Assembly (NCBI GenBank): GCA_032622095.1
Contig: CP136064.1
Span: 620,001-684,000 of the forward strand
From: Siphonodentalium dalli
Lineage: Eukaryota; Mollusca; Scaphopoda; Gadilida; Siphonodentaliidae
Direction: 5' to 3'
Length of the DNA: 64,000 nt
A program made the translations under genes and the position numbers. Positions 8,763 to 22,502 of the stretch are shown here, piece by piece. The notes under the pieces are model-generated. The model searched no databases. It saw only the letters and a program-made list of their open reading frames with translations, and was not told the origin of the DNA. The number at the start of each line of letters is the position of its first letter. Position 1 is the stretch's first letter.

Positions 8763-11700
8763 ATGGTGGAGTACGGTTGGATATTTTCTATTTGGCGCAT
8801 GTTTCTCCATACCGCGCCATGTCAAATCTGGCCATATCCGAATCGGGTTGTCATTTACAATGACTGCAGAAAATATATATCTTCATGTTGGAATGCAAAT
8901 GTATGTTTAAAGGAACAGATGTATCTCAACTTAAAGGGACATAAGTAACACAGTCACCAACTTAAAGAGGTGTCTGATTTAGAATGGTTCCATGGTGGAG
9001 TACGGTTGGATATTTTCTACTTGGCGCATGTTTCTCCATACCGCGCCATGTCAAATCTGGCCATATCCGAATCGGGTTGTCATTTACAATGACTGCAGAA
9101 AATTTATATCTTCATGGTGGAATGCAAATGTATGTTTAAAGGAACAGATGTATCTCAACTTAAAGGGACATAAGTAACACAGTCACCAACTTTAAGGGGT
9201 ATCTGCTATAGACTGGTTCCATGGTGGAGTACTGTTGGATATTTTCAATTTGGCGCATGTTTCTCCATACCGCGCCATGTCAAATCTGGCCATATCCGAA
9301 TCGGGTTGTCATTTACAATGACTGCAGAAAATATATATCTTCATGGTGGAATGAAAATGTATGTTTAAAGGAACAGATGTATCTCAACTTAAAGGGACAT
9401 AAGTAACACCGTCACCAACTTTAAGGGGTATCTGCTATAGACTGGTTCCATGGTGGAGTACTGTTGGATATTTTCAATTTGGCGCATGTTTCTCCCTACC
9501 GCGTCATGTCAAATCTGGCCATATCCGAATCGGGTTGTCATTTACAATGACTACAGAAAATAAATATCTTCATGTTGGAATGCAAATGTATGTTTAAAGA
9601 AACAGATGTATCTCAACTTAAAGGGACATAAGTAACACAGTCACCAACTTTAAGGGGTATCTGCTATAGACTGGTTACATGGTGGAGTACGGTTGGATAT
9701 TTTCAATTTTGCGCATGTTTCTCCATACCGCGCCATGTCAAATCTGGCCATATCCGAATCGGGTTGTCATTTACAATGACTACAGAAAATAAATATCTTC
9801 ATGTTGGAATGCAAATGTATGTTTAAAGGAACAGATGTATCTCAACTTAAAGGAACATAAGTAACACAGTCACCAACTTAAAGAGGTGTCTGATTTAGAC
9901 TGGTTCCATGGTGGAGTACGGTTGGATATTTTCTATTTGGCGCATGTTTCTCCATACCGCGCCATGTCAAATCTGGCCATATCCGAATCGGGTTGTCATT
10001 TACAATGACTACAGAAAATAAATATCTTCATGTTGGAATGCAAATGTATGTTTAAAGGAACAGATGTATCTCAACTTAAAGGGACATAAGTAACACAGTC
10101 ACCAACTTTAAGGGGTATCTGCTATAGACTGGTTCCATGGTGGAGTACGGTTGGATATTTTCTATTTGGCGCATGTTTCTCCATACCGCGCCATGTCAAA
10201 TCTGGCCATATCCGAATCGGGTTGTCATTTACAATGACTGCAGAAAATATATATCTTCATGTTGGAATGCAAATGTATGTTTAAAGGAACAGATGTATCT
10301 CAACTTAAAGGGACATAAGTAACACCGTCACCAACTTTAAGGGGTATCTGCTATAGACTGGTTACATGGTGGAGTACGGTTGGATATTTTCAATTTGGCG
10401 CATGTTTCTCCATACCGCGCCATGTCAAATCTGGCCATATCCGAATCGGGTTGTCATTTACAATGACTGCAGAAAATATATATCTTCATGGTGGAATGCA
10501 AATGAATGTTTAAAGGAACAGATGTATCTCAACTTAAAGGGACATAAGTAACACCGTCACCAACTTGAAGGGGTATCTGCTATAGACTGGTTACATGGTG
10601 GAGTACGGTTGGATATTTTCAATTTTGCGCATGTTTCTCCATACCGCGCCATGTCAAATCTGGCCATATCCGAATCGGGTTGTCATTTACAATGACTGCA
10701 GAAAATAAATATCTTCATGTTGGAATGCAAATGTATGTTTAAAGGAATAGATGTATCTCAACTTAAAGGGACATAAGTAACACAGTCACCAACTTAAAGA
10801 GGTGTCTGATTTAGAATGGTTCCATGGTGGAGTACGGTTGGATATTTTCTACTTGGCGCATGTTTCTCCATACCGCGCCATGTCAAATCTGGCCATATCC
10901 GAATCGGGTTGTCATTTACAATGACTGCAGAAAATATATATCTTCATGGTGGAATGCAAATGTATGTTTAAAGGAACAGATGTATCTCAACTTAAAGGGA
11001 CATAAGTAACACAGTCACCAACTTTAAGGGGTATCTGCTATTGACTGGTTCCATGGTGGAGTACTGTTGGATATTTTCAATTTGGCGCATGTTTCTCCAT
11101 ACCGCGCCATGTCAAATCTGGCCATATCCGAATCAGGTTGTCATTTACAATGACTGCAGAAAATATATATCTTCATGGTGGAATGCAAATGTATGTTTAA
11201 AGGAACAGATGTATCTCAACTTAAAGGGACATAAGTAACACCGTCACCAACTTTAAGGGGTATCTGCTATAGACTGGTTCCATGGTGGAGTACTGTTGGA
11301 TATTTTCAATTTGGCGCATGTTTCTCCCTACCGCGTCATGTCAAATCTGGCCATATCCGAATCGGGTTGTCATTTACAATGACTACAGAAAATAAATATC
11401 TTCATGTTGGAATGCAAATGTGTGTTTAAAGAAACAGATGTATCTCAACTTAAAGGGACATAAGTAACACAGTCACCAACTTTAAGGGGTATCTGCTATA
11501 GACTGGTTCCATGGTGGAGTACGGTTGGATATTTTCAATTTGGCGCTTGTTTCTCCATACCGCGCCATGTCAAATCTGGCCATATCCGAATCGGGTTGTC
11601 ATTTACAATGACTGCAGAAAATATATATCTTCATGTTGGAATGCAAATGTATGTTTAAAGGAACAGATGTATCTCAACTTAAAGGGACATAAGTAACACA

Positions 11701-12197
11701 GTCACCAACTTTAAGGGGTATCTGCTATAGACTGGTTCCATGGTGGAGTACGGTTGGATATTTTCAATTTGGCGCATGTTTCTCCATACCGCGCCATGTC
11801 AAATCTGGCCATATCCGAATCGGGTTGTCATTTACAATGACTGCAGAAAATATATATCTTCATGTTGGAATGCAAATGTATGTTTAAAGGAACAGATGTA
11901 TCTCAACTTAAAGGGACATAAGTAACACCGTCACCAACTTTAAGGGGTATCTGCTATAGACTGGTTACATGGTGGAGTACGGTTGGATATTTTCAATTTT
12001 GCGCATGTTTCTCCATACCGCGCCATGTCAAATTTGGCCATATCCGAATCGGGTTGTCATTTACAATGACTACAGAAAATAAATATCTTCATGTTGGAAT
12101 GCAAATGTATGTTTAAAGGAACAGATGTATCTCAACTTAAAGGAACATAAGTAACACAGTCACCAACTTAAAGAGGTGTCTGATTTAGACTGGTTCC
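8763..12197 (+). repeat. Domain A 15-monomer HOR, copy 2 (3435 bp)
   Basis: This copy is nearly identical to copy 1 in monomer order and sequence. The differences I saw are few: CTATTT instead of CAATTT in the first monomer, restored CAGAAAAT and CTGGCCAT, ATCAGG for ATCGGG at about 11134, and AATTTGG for AATCTGG at about 12032. Such high identity over 3.4 kb points to a recent duplication. After 12197 the pattern moves to the CAGTTACC monomer type instead of starting a third copy. Confidence 0.9.
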
Positions 12198-12426
12198 ATG
12201 GTGGAGTACGGTTGGATATTTTCTATTTGGCGCATGTTTCTCCATACCGCGCCATGTCAAATCTGGCCATATCCGAATCGGGTTGTCATTTACAATGACT
12301 ACAGAAAATAAATATCTTCATGTTGGAATGCAAATGTATGTTTAAAGGAACAGATGTATCTCAACTTAAAGGGACATAAGTAACACAGTTACCAACTTTA
12401 AGGGGTATCTGCTATAGACTGGTTCC
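12198..12426 (+). repeat. CAGTTACC monomer leading into the 5-mer block
   Basis: This CTATTT/CTACAG monomer carries CAGTTACC instead of CAGTCACC at phase 189-196. The same marker appears in the monomers at 1893, 3954, 16549, 19984 and 27770, always followed by the AAAGAAACAG type. It is therefore a conserved adjacent pair used by several domain A blocks. Confidence 0.85.
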
Positions 12427-13571
12427 ATGGTGGAGTACGGTTGGATATTTTCTATTTGGCGCATGTTTCTCCATACCGCGCCATGTCAAATCTGGCCATA
12501 TCCGAATCGGGTTGTCATTTACAATGACTACAGAAAATAAATATCTTCATGTTGGAATGCAAATGTATGTTTAAAGAAACAGATGTATCTCAACTTAAAG
12601 GGACATAAGTAACACAGTCACCAACTTTAAGGGGTATCTGCTATAGACTGGTTCCATGGTGGAGTACTGTTGGATATTTTCAATTTGGCGCATGTTTCTC
12701 CCTACCGCGCCATGTCAAATCTGGCCATATCCGAATCGGGTTGTCATTTACAATGACTACAGAAAATAAATATCTTCATGTTGGAATGCAAATGTATGTT
12801 TAAAGGAACAGATGTATCTCAACTTAAAGGGACATAAGTAACACAGTCACCAACTTTAAGGGGTATCTGCTATAGACTGGTTCCATGGTGGAGTACGGTT
12901 GGATATTTTCAATTTGGCGCATGTTTTTCCATACCGCGCCATGTCAAATCTGGCCATATCCGAATCGGGTTGTCATTTACAATGACTACAGAAAATAAAT
13001 ATCTTCATGTTGGAAAGCAAATGTATGTTTAAAGGAACAGATGTATCTCAACTTAAAGGGACATAAGTAACACAGTCACCAACTTAAAGGGGTATCTGCT
13101 ATAGACTGGTTCCATGGTGGAGTACGGTTGGATATTTTCCATTTGGCGCATGTTTCTCCATACCGCGCCATGTCAAATCTGGCCATATCCGAATCGGGTT
13201 GTCATTTACAATGACTACAGAAAATAAATATCTTCATGTTGGAATGCAAATGTATGTTTAAAGGAACAGATGTATCTCAACTTAAAGGGACATAAGTAAC
13301 ACAGTCACCAACTTTAAGGGGTATCTGCTATAGACTGGTTCCATGGTGGAGTACGGTTGGATATTTTCTATTTGGCGCATGTTTCTCCATACCGCGCCAT
13401 GTCAAATCTGGCCATATCCGAATCGGGTTGTCATTTACAATGACTGCAGAAAATATATATCTTCATGTTGGAATGCAAATGTATGTTTAAAGGAACAGAT
13501 GTATCTCAACTTAAAGGGACATAAGTAACACCGTCACCAACTTTAAGGGGTATCTGCTATAGACTGGTTAC
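12427..13571 (+). repeat. 5-monomer unit, copy 1 (1145 bp)
   Basis: Order: CTATTT/AAAGAAACAG (12427), TGTTGG/CCCT (12656), TTTTTCC/AAGCAAAT (12885), CCATTT (13114) and CTATTT/CTGCAG/ACACCG (13343). The following five monomers repeat this order, beginning with a hybrid. Confidence 0.88.
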
Positions 13572-14716
13572 ATGGTGGAGTACGGTTGGATATTTTAAAT
13601 TTGGCGCATGGTTCTCCATACCGCGCCATGTCAAATCTGGCCATATCCGAATCGGGTTGTCATTTACAATGACTACAGAAAATAAATATCTTCATGTTGG
13701 AATGCAAATGTATGTTTAAAGAAACAGATGTATCTCAACTTAAAGGGACATAAGTAACACAGTCACCAACTTTAAGGGGTATCTGCTATAGACTGGTTCC
13801 ATGGTGGAGTACTGTTGGATATTTTCAATTTGGCGCATGTTTCTCCCTACCGCGCCATGTCAAATCTGGCCATATCCGAATCGGGTTGTCATTTACAATG
13901 ACTACAGAAAATAAATATCTTCATGTTGGAATGCAAATGTATGTTTAAAGGAACAGATGTATCTCAACTTAAAGGGACATAAGTAACACAGTCACCAACT
14001 TTAAGGGGTATCTGCTATAGACTGGTTCCATGGTGGAGTACGGTTGGATATTTTCAATTTGGCGCATGTTTTTCCATACCGCGCCATGTCAAATCTGGCC
14101 ATATCCGAATCGGGTTGTCATTTACAATGACTACAGAAAATAAATATCTTCATGTTGGAAAGCAAATGTATGTTTAAAGGAACAGATGTATCTCAACTTA
14201 AAGGGACATAAGTAACACAGTCACCAACTTAAAGGGGTATCTGCTATAGACTGGTTCCATGGTGGAGTACGGTTGGATATTTTCCATTTGGCGCATGTTT
14301 CTCCATACCGCGCCATGTCAAATCTGGCCATATCCGAATCGGGTTGTCATTTACAATGACTACAGAAAATAAATATCTTCATGTTGGAATGCAAATGTAT
14401 GTTTAAAGGAACAGATGTATCTCAACTTAAAGGGACATAAGTAACACAGTCACCAACTTTAAGGGGTATCTGCTATAGACTGGTTCCATGGTGGAGTACG
14501 GTTGGATATTTTCTATTTGGCGCATGTTTCTCCATACCGCGCCATGTCAAATCTGGCCATATCCGAATCGGGTTGTCATTTACAATGACTGCAGAAAATA
14601 TATATCTTCATGTTGGAATGCAAATGTATGTTTAAAGGAACAGATGTATCTCAACTTAAAGGGACATAAGTAACACCGTCACCAACTTTAAGGGGTATCT
14701 GCTATAGACTGGTTAC
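13572..14716 (+). repeat. 5-monomer unit, copy 2, beginning with a hybrid monomer
   Basis: This copy repeats the preceding five monomers at an offset of 1145 bp. Its first monomer (13572) has the left half of the 14717 type (GGTTAC lead and the rare CATGGTTCTCC) and the right half of the 12427 type (CTACAG, AAAGAAACAG). That is the seam expected from unequal exchange between 12427 and 14717. Confidence 0.88.
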
Positions 14717-17464
14717 ATGGTGGAGTACGGTTGGATATTTTCAATTTGGCGCATGGTTCTCCATACCGCGCCATGTCAAATCTGGCCATATCCGAATCGG
14801 GTTGTCATTTACAATGACTGCAGAAAATATATATCTTCATGGTGGAATGCAAATGAATGTTTAAAGGAACAGATGTATCTCAACTTAAAGGGACATAAGT
14901 AACACCGTCACCAACTTGAAGGGGTATCTGCTATAGACTGGTTACATGGTGGAGTACGGTTGGATATTTTCAATTTTGCGCATGTTTCTCCATACCGCGC
15001 CATGTCAAATCTGGCCATATCCGAATCGGGTTGTCATTTACAATGACTGCAGAAAATAAATATCTTCATGTTGGAATGCAAATGTATGTTTAAAGGAATA
15101 GATGTATCTCAACTTAAAGGGACATAAGTAACACAGTCACCAACTTAAAGAGGTGTCTGATTTAGAATGGTTCCATGGTGGAGTACGGTTGGATATTTTC
15201 TACTTGGCGCATGTTTCTCCATACCGCGCCATGTCAAATCTGGCCATATCCGAATCGGGTTGTCATTTACAATGACTGCAGAAAATATATATCTTCATGG
15301 TGGAATGCAAATGTATGTTTAAAGGAACAGATGTATCTCAACTTAAAGGGACATAAGTAACATAGTCACCAACTTTAAGGGGTATCTGCTATTGACTGGT
15401 TCCATGGTGGAGTACTGTTGGATATTTTCAATTTGGCGCATGTTTCTCCATACCGCGCCATGTCAAATCTGGCCATATCCGAATCGGGTTGTCATTTACA
15501 ATGACTGCAGAAAATATATATCTTCATGGTGGAATGCAAATGTATGTTTAAAGGAACAGATGTATCTCAACTTAAAGGGACATAAGTAACACCGTCACCA
15601 ACTTTAAGGGGTATCTGCTATAGACTGGTTCCATGGTGGAGTACTGTTGGATATTTTCAATTTGGCGCATGTTTCTCCCTACCGCGTCATGTCAAATCTG
15701 GCCATATTCGAATCGGGTTGTCATTTACAATGACTACAGAAAATAAATATCTTCATGTTGGAATGCAAATGTGTGTTTAAAGAAACAGATGTATCTCAAC
15801 TTAAAGGGACATAAGTAACACAGTCACCAACTTTAAGGGGTATCTACTATAGACTGGTTCCATGGTGGAGTACGGTTGGATATTTTCAATTTGGCGCTTG
15901 TTTCTCCATACCGCGCCATGTCAAATCTGGCCATATCCGAATCGGGTTGTCATTTACAATGACTGCAGAAAATATATATCTTCATGTTGGAATGCAAATG
16001 TATGTTTAAAGGAACAGATGTATCTCAACTTAAAGGGACATAAGTAACACAGTCACCAACTTTAAGGGGTATCTGCTATAGACTGGTTCCATGGTGGAGT
16101 ACGGTTGGATATTTTCAATTTGGCGCATGTTTCTCCATACCGCGCCATGTCAAATCTGGCCATATCCGAATCGGGTTGTCATTTACAATGACTGCAGAAA
16201 ATATATATCTTCATGTTGGAATGCAAATGTATGTTTAAAGGAACAGATGTATCTCAACTTAAAGGAACATAAGTAACACCGTCACCAACTTTAAGGGGTA
16301 TCTGCTATAGACTGGTTACATGGTGGAGTACGGTTGGATATTTTCAATTTTGCGCATGTTTCTCCATACCGCGCCATGTCAAATCTGGCCATATCCGAAT
16401 CGGGTTGTCATTTACAATGACTACAGAAAATAAATATCTTCATGTTGGAATGCAAATGTATGTTTAAAGGAACAGATGTATCTCAACTTAAAGGAACATA
16501 AGTAACACAGTCACCAACTTAAAGAGGTGTCTGATTTAGACTGGTTCCATGGTGGAGTACGGTTGGATATTTTCTATTTGGCGCATGTTTCTCCATACCG
16601 CGCCATGTCAAATCTGGCCATATCCGAATCGGGTTGTCATTTACAATGACTACAGAAAATAAATATCTTCATGTTGGAATGCAAATGTATGTTTAAAGGA
16701 ACAGATGTATCTCAACTTAAAGGGACATAAGTAACACAGTTACCAACTTTAAGGGGTATCTGCTATAGACTGGTTCCATGGTGGAGTACGGTTGGATATT
16801 TTCTATTTGGCGCATGTTTCTCCATACCGCGCCATGTCAAATCTGGCCATATCCGAATCGGGTTGTCATTTACAATGACTACAGAAAATAAATATCTTCA
16901 TGTTGGAATGCAAATGTATGTTTAAAGAAACAGATGTATCTCAACTTAAAGGGACATAAGTAACACAGTCACCAACTTTAAGGGGTATCTGCTATAGACT
17001 GGTTCCATGGTGGAGTACTGTTGGATATTTTCAATTTGGCGCATGTTTCTCCCTACCGCGCCATGTCAAATCTGGCCATATCCGAATCGGGTTGTCATTT
17101 ACAATGACTACATAAAATAAATATCTTCATGTTGGAATGCAAATGTATGTTTAAAGGAACAGATGTATCTCAACTTAAAGGGACATAAGTAACACAGTCA
17201 CCAACTTTAAGGGGTATCTGCTATAGACTGGTTCCATGGTGGAGTACGGTTGGATATTTTCAATTTGGCGCATGTTTTTCCATACCGCGCCATGTCAAAT
17301 CTGGCCATATCCGAATCGGGTTGTCATTTACAATGACTACAGAAAATAAATATCTTCATGTTGGAAAGCAAATGTATGTTTAAAGGAACAGATGTATCTC
17401 AACTTAAAGGGACATAAGTAACACAGTCACCAACTTAAAGGGGTATCTGCTATAGACTGGTTCC
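14717..17464 (+). repeat. 12-monomer segment repeating 10366-13113
   Basis: The twelve monomers here match 10366-13113 one for one at an offset of 4351 bp (19 x 229). Types include AATGAATG/CTTGAAGG, GGAATAG, CTACTT, TTGACTGG-led, GTGTGT, CGCTTG, CAGTTACC and TTTTTCC. New changes include ACATAGTC at about 15361, CATATTCGAA at about 15703, AAAGGAACAT in the monomer at 16091 and CATAAAAT at about 17110. Confidence 0.87.
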
Positions 17465-18380
17465 ATGGTGGAGTACTGTTGGATATTTTCAATTTGGCGC
17501 ATGTTTCTCCCTACCGCGCCATGTCAAATCTGGCCATATCCGAATCGGGTTGTCATTTACAATGACTACAGAAAATAAATATCTTCATGTTGGAATGCAA
17601 ATGTATGTTTAAAGGAACAGATGTATCTCAACTTAAAGGGACATAAGTAACACAGTCACCAACTTTAAGGGGTATCTGCTATAGACTGGTTCCATGGTGG
17701 AGTACGGTTGGATATTTTCTATTTGGCGCATGTTTCTCCATACCGTGCCATGTCAAATCTGGCCATATCCGAATCGGGTTGTCATTTACAATGACTACAG
17801 AAAATAAATATCTTCATGTTGGAATGCAAATGTATGTTTAAAGAAACAGATGTATCTCAACTTAAAGGAACATAAGTAACACAGTCACCAACTTTAAGGG
17901 GTATCTGCTATAGACTGGTTCCATGGTGGAGTACTGTTGGATATTTTCAATTTGGCGCATGTTTCTCCCTACCGCGCCATGTCAAATCTGGCCATATCCG
18001 AATCGGGTTGTCATTTACAATGACTACAGAAAATAAATATCTTCATGTTGGAATGCAAATGTATGTTTAAAGGAACAGATGTATCTCAACTTAAAGGGAC
18101 ATAAGTAACACAGTCACCAACTTTAAGGGGTATCTGCTATAGACTGGTTCCATGGTGGAGTACGGTTGGATATTTTCAATTTGGCGCATGTTTTTCCATA
18201 CCGCGCCATGTCAAATCTGGCCATATCCGAATCGGGTTGTCATTTACAATGACTACAGAAAATAAATATCTTCATGTTGGAAAGCAAATGTATGTTTAAA
18301 GGAACAGATGTATCTCAACTTAAAGGGACATAAGTAACACAGTCACCAACTTAAAGGGGTATCTGCTATAGACTGGTTCC
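17465..18380 (+). repeat. Four-monomer insert: alternating TGTTGG/CCCT monomers
   Basis: The order is TGTTGG/CCCT (17465), CGTGCC with AAAGAAACAG (17694), TGTTGG/CCCT (17923) and TTTTTCC/AAGCAAAT (18152). The pairing of CGTGCC with AAAGAAACAG at 17694 combines the left side of the 2580/4641 type with the right side of the 2122/12427 type, so it is probably another hybrid. Confidence 0.75.
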
Positions 18381-19067
18381 ATGGTGGAGTACGGTTGGAT
18401 ATTTTCAATTTGGCGCATGTTTCTCCATACCGCGCCATGTCAAATCTGGCCATATCCGAATCGGGTTGTCATTTACAATGACTGCAGAAAATATATATCT
18501 TCATGTTGGAATGCAAATGTATGTTTAAAGGAACAGATGTATCTCAACTTAAAGGGACATAAGTAACACAGTCACCAACTTAAAGGGGTATCTGCTATAG
18601 ACTGGTTCCATGGTGGAGTACGGTTGGATATTTTCAATTTGGCGCATGTTTCTCCATACCGCGCCATGTCAAATCTGGCCATATCCGAATCGGGTTGTCA
18701 TTTACAATGACTGCAGAAAATATATATCTTCATGTTGGAATGCAAATGTATGTTTAAAGGAACAGATGTATCTCAACTTAAAGGGACATAAGTAACACAG
18801 TCACCAACTTAAAGAGGTGTCTGATTTAGAATGGTTCCATGGTGGAGTACGGTTGGATATTTTCTACTTGGCGCATGTTTCTCCATACCGCGCCATGTCA
18901 AATCTGGCCATATCCGAATCGGGTTGTCATTTACAATGACTGCAGAAAATTTATATCTTCATGGTGGAATGCAAATGTATGTTTAAAGGAACAGATGTAT
19001 CTCAACTTAAAGGGACATAAGTAACACCGTCACCAACTTTAAGGGGTATCTGCTATAGACTGGTTCC
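18381..19067 (+). repeat. Three-monomer segment matching 5099-5785
   Basis: Two CTGCAG/TATATAT monomers are followed by a CTACTT/AATTTAT monomer, the same order as at 5099-5785, 21358-22044 and 24106-24792. Here it runs directly into the TGTTGG/GCGTC/GTGTGT type. The ATGAAAAT monomer is skipped, so the right edge is another recombination seam. Confidence 0.82.
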
Positions 19068-20899
19068 ATGGTGGAGTACTGTTGGATATTTTCAATTTGG
19101 CGCATGTTTCTCCCTACCGCGTCATGTCAAATCTGGCCATATTCGAATCGGGTTGTCATTTACAATGACTACAGAAAATAAATATCTTCATGTTGGAATG
19201 CAAATGTGTGTTTAAAGAAACAGATGTATCTCAACTTAAAGGGACATAAGTAACACAGTCACCAACTTTAAGGGGTATCTGCTATAGACTGGTTCCATGG
19301 TGGAGTACGGTTGGATATTTTCAATTTGGCGCTTGTTTCTCCATACCGCGCCATGTCAAATCTGGCCATATCCGAATCGGGTTGTCATTTACAATGACTG
19401 CAGAAAATATATATCTTCATGTTGGAATGCAAATGTATGTTTAAAGGAACAGATGTATCTCAACTTAAAGGGACATAAGTAACACAGTCACCAACTTTAA
19501 GGGGTATCTGCTATAGACTGGTTCCATGGTGGAGTACGGTTGGATATTTTCAATTTGGCGCATGTTTCTCCATACCGCGCCATGTCAAATCTGGCCATAT
19601 CCGAATCGGGTTGTCATTTACAATGACTGCAGAAAATATATATCTTCATGTTGGAATGCAAATGTATGTTTAAAGGAACAGATGTATCTCAACTTAAAGG
19701 AACATAAGTAACACCGTCACCAACTTTAAGGGGTATCTGCTATAGACTGGTTACATGGTGGAGTACGGTTGGATATTTTCAATTTTGCGCATGTTTCTCC
19801 ATACCGCGCCATGTCAAATCTGGCCATATCCGAATCGGGTTGTCATTTACAATGACTACAGAAAATAAATATCTTCATGTTGGAATGCAAATGTATGTTT
19901 AAAGGAACAGATGTATCTCAACTTAAAGGAACATAAGTAACACAGTCACCAACTTAAAGAGGTGTCTGATTTAGACTGGTTCCATGGTGGAGTACGGTTG
20001 GATATTTTCTATTTGGCGCATGTTTCTCCATACCGCGCCATGTCAAATCTGGCCATATCCGAATCGGGTTGTCATTTACAATGACTACAGAAAATAAATA
20101 TCTTCATGTTGGAATGCAAATGTATGTTTAAAGGAACAGATGTATCTCAACTTAAAGGGACATAAGTAACACAGTTACCAACTTTAAGGGGTATCTGCTA
20201 TAGACTGGTTCCATGGTGGAGTACGGTTGGATATTTTCTATTTGGCGCATGTTTCTCCATACCGCGCCATGTCAAATCTGGCCATATCCGAATCGGGTTG
20301 TCATTTACAATGACTACAGAAAATAAATATCTTCATGTTGGAATGCAAATGTATGTTTAAAGAAACAGATGTATCTCAACTTAAAGGGACATAAGTAACA
20401 CAGTCACCAACTTTAAGGGGTATCTGCTATAGACTGGTTCCATGGTGGAGTACTGTTGGATATTTTCAATTTGGCGCATGTTTCTCCCTACCGCGCCATG
20501 TCAAATCTGGCCATATCCGAATCGGGTTGTCATTTACAATGACTACAGAAAATAAATATCTTCATGTTGGAATGCAAATGTATGTTTAAAGGAACAGATG
20601 TATCTCAACTTAAAGGGACATAAGTAACACAGTCACCAACTTTAAGGGGTATCTGCTATAGACTGGTTCCATGGTGGAGTACGGTTGGATATTTTCAATT
20701 TGGCGCATGTTTTTCCATACCGCGCCATGTCAAATCTGGCCATATCCGAATCGGGTTGTCATTTACAATGACTACAGAAAATAAATATCTTCATGTTGGA
20801 AAGCAAATGTATGTTTAAAGGAACAGATGTATCTCAACTTAAAGGGACATAAGTAACACAGTCACCAACTTAAAGGGGTATCTGCTATAGACTGGTTCC
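19068..20899 (+). repeat. 8-monomer segment repeating 15633-17464
   Basis: The offset is 3435 bp. The shared CATATTCGAA (19068 and 15633 only) and AAAGGAACAT followed by ACACCG (19526 and 16091 only) show that these two segments are closer to each other than to the 15-mer copies at 5328 and 8763. Confidence 0.86.
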
Positions 20900-22502
20900 A
20901 TGGTGGAGTACTGTTGGATATTTTCAATTTGGCGCATGTTTCTCCATACCGCGCCATGTCAAATCTGGCCATATCCGAATCGGGTTGTCATTTACAATGA
21001 CTACAGAAAATAAATATCTTCATGTTGGAATGCAAATGTATGTTTAAAGGAACAGATGTATCTCAACTTAAAGGGACATAAGTAACACAGTCACCAACTT
21101 TATGGGGTATCTGCTATAGACTGGTTACATGGTGGAGTACGGTTGGATATTTTCTATTTGGCGCATGTTTTTCCATACCGCGCCATGTCAAATCTGGCCA
21201 TATCCGAATCGGGTTGTCATTTACAATGACTACAGAAAATAAATATCTTCATGTTGGAAAGCAAATGTATGTTTAAAGGAACAGATGTATCTCAACTTAA
21301 AGGGACATAAGTAACACAGTCACCAACTTAAAGGGGTATCTGCTATAGACTGGTTCCATGGTGAAGTACGGTTGGATATTTTCAATTTGGCGCATGTTTC
21401 TCCATACCGCGCCATGTCAAATCTGGCCATATCCGAATCGGGTTGTCATTTACAATGACTGCAGAAAATATATATCTTCATGTTGGAATGCAAATGTATG
21501 TTTAAAGGAACAGATGTATCTCAACTTAAAGGGACATAAGTAACACAGTCACCAACTTAAAGGGGTATCTGCTATAGACTGGTTCCATGGTGGAGTACGG
21601 TTGGATATTTTCAATATGGCGCATGTTTCTCCATACCGCGCCATGTCAAATCTGGCCATATCCGAATCGGGTTGTCATTTACAATGACTGCAGAAAATAT
21701 ATATCTTCATGTTGGAATGCAAATGTATGTTTAAAGGAACAGATGTATCTCAACTTAAAGGGACATAAGTAACACAGTCACCAACTTAAAGAGGTGTCTG
21801 ATTTAGAATGGTTCCATGGTGGAGTACGGTTGGATATTTTCTACTTGGCGCATGTTTCTCCATACCGCGCCATGTCAAATCTGGCCATATCCGAATCGGG
21901 TTGTCATTTACAATGACTGCAGAAAATTTATATCTTCATGGTGGAATGCAAATGTATGTTTAAAGGAACAGATGTATCTCAACTTAAAGGGACATAAGTA
22001 ACACAGTCACCAACTTTAAGGGTTATCTGCTATAGACTGGTTCCATGGTGGAGTACTGTTGGATATTTTCAATTTGGCGCATGTTTCTCCATACCGCGCC
22101 ATGTCAAATCTGGCCATATCCGAATCGGGTTGTCATTTACAATGACTGCAGAAAATATATATCTTCATGGTGGAATGAAAATGTATGTTTAAAGGAACAG
22201 ATGTATCTCAACTTAAAGGGACATAAGTAACACCGTCACCAACTTTAAGGGGTATCTGCTATAGACTGGTTCCATGGTGGAGTACTGTTGGATATTTTCA
22301 ATTTGGCGCATGTTTCTCGCTACCGCGTCATGTCAAATCTGGCCATATCCGAATCGGGTTGTCATTTACAATGACTACAGAAAATAAATATCTTCATGTT
22401 GGAATGCAAATGTATGTTTAAAGAAACAGATGTATCTCAACTTAAAGGGACATAAGTAATACAGTCACCAACTTTAAGGGGTATCTGCTATAGACTGGTT
22501 AC
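19755..22502 (+). repeat. Domain A 12-monomer HOR, copy 1 (2748 bp)
   Basis: Twelve monomers recur at an offset of 2748 bp. Markers include the TTAC/TTTGCGC opener, TTTTTCC/AAGCAAAT monomers (20671, 21129), a CTTTATGGGG linker before 21129, GTGAAG (21358), CTACTT/AATTTAT (21816), ATGAAAAT (22045) and the rare TCTCGCT (22274). It overlaps the end of the segment copied from 15633-17464, so the two duplications were nested in time. Confidence 0.88.
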
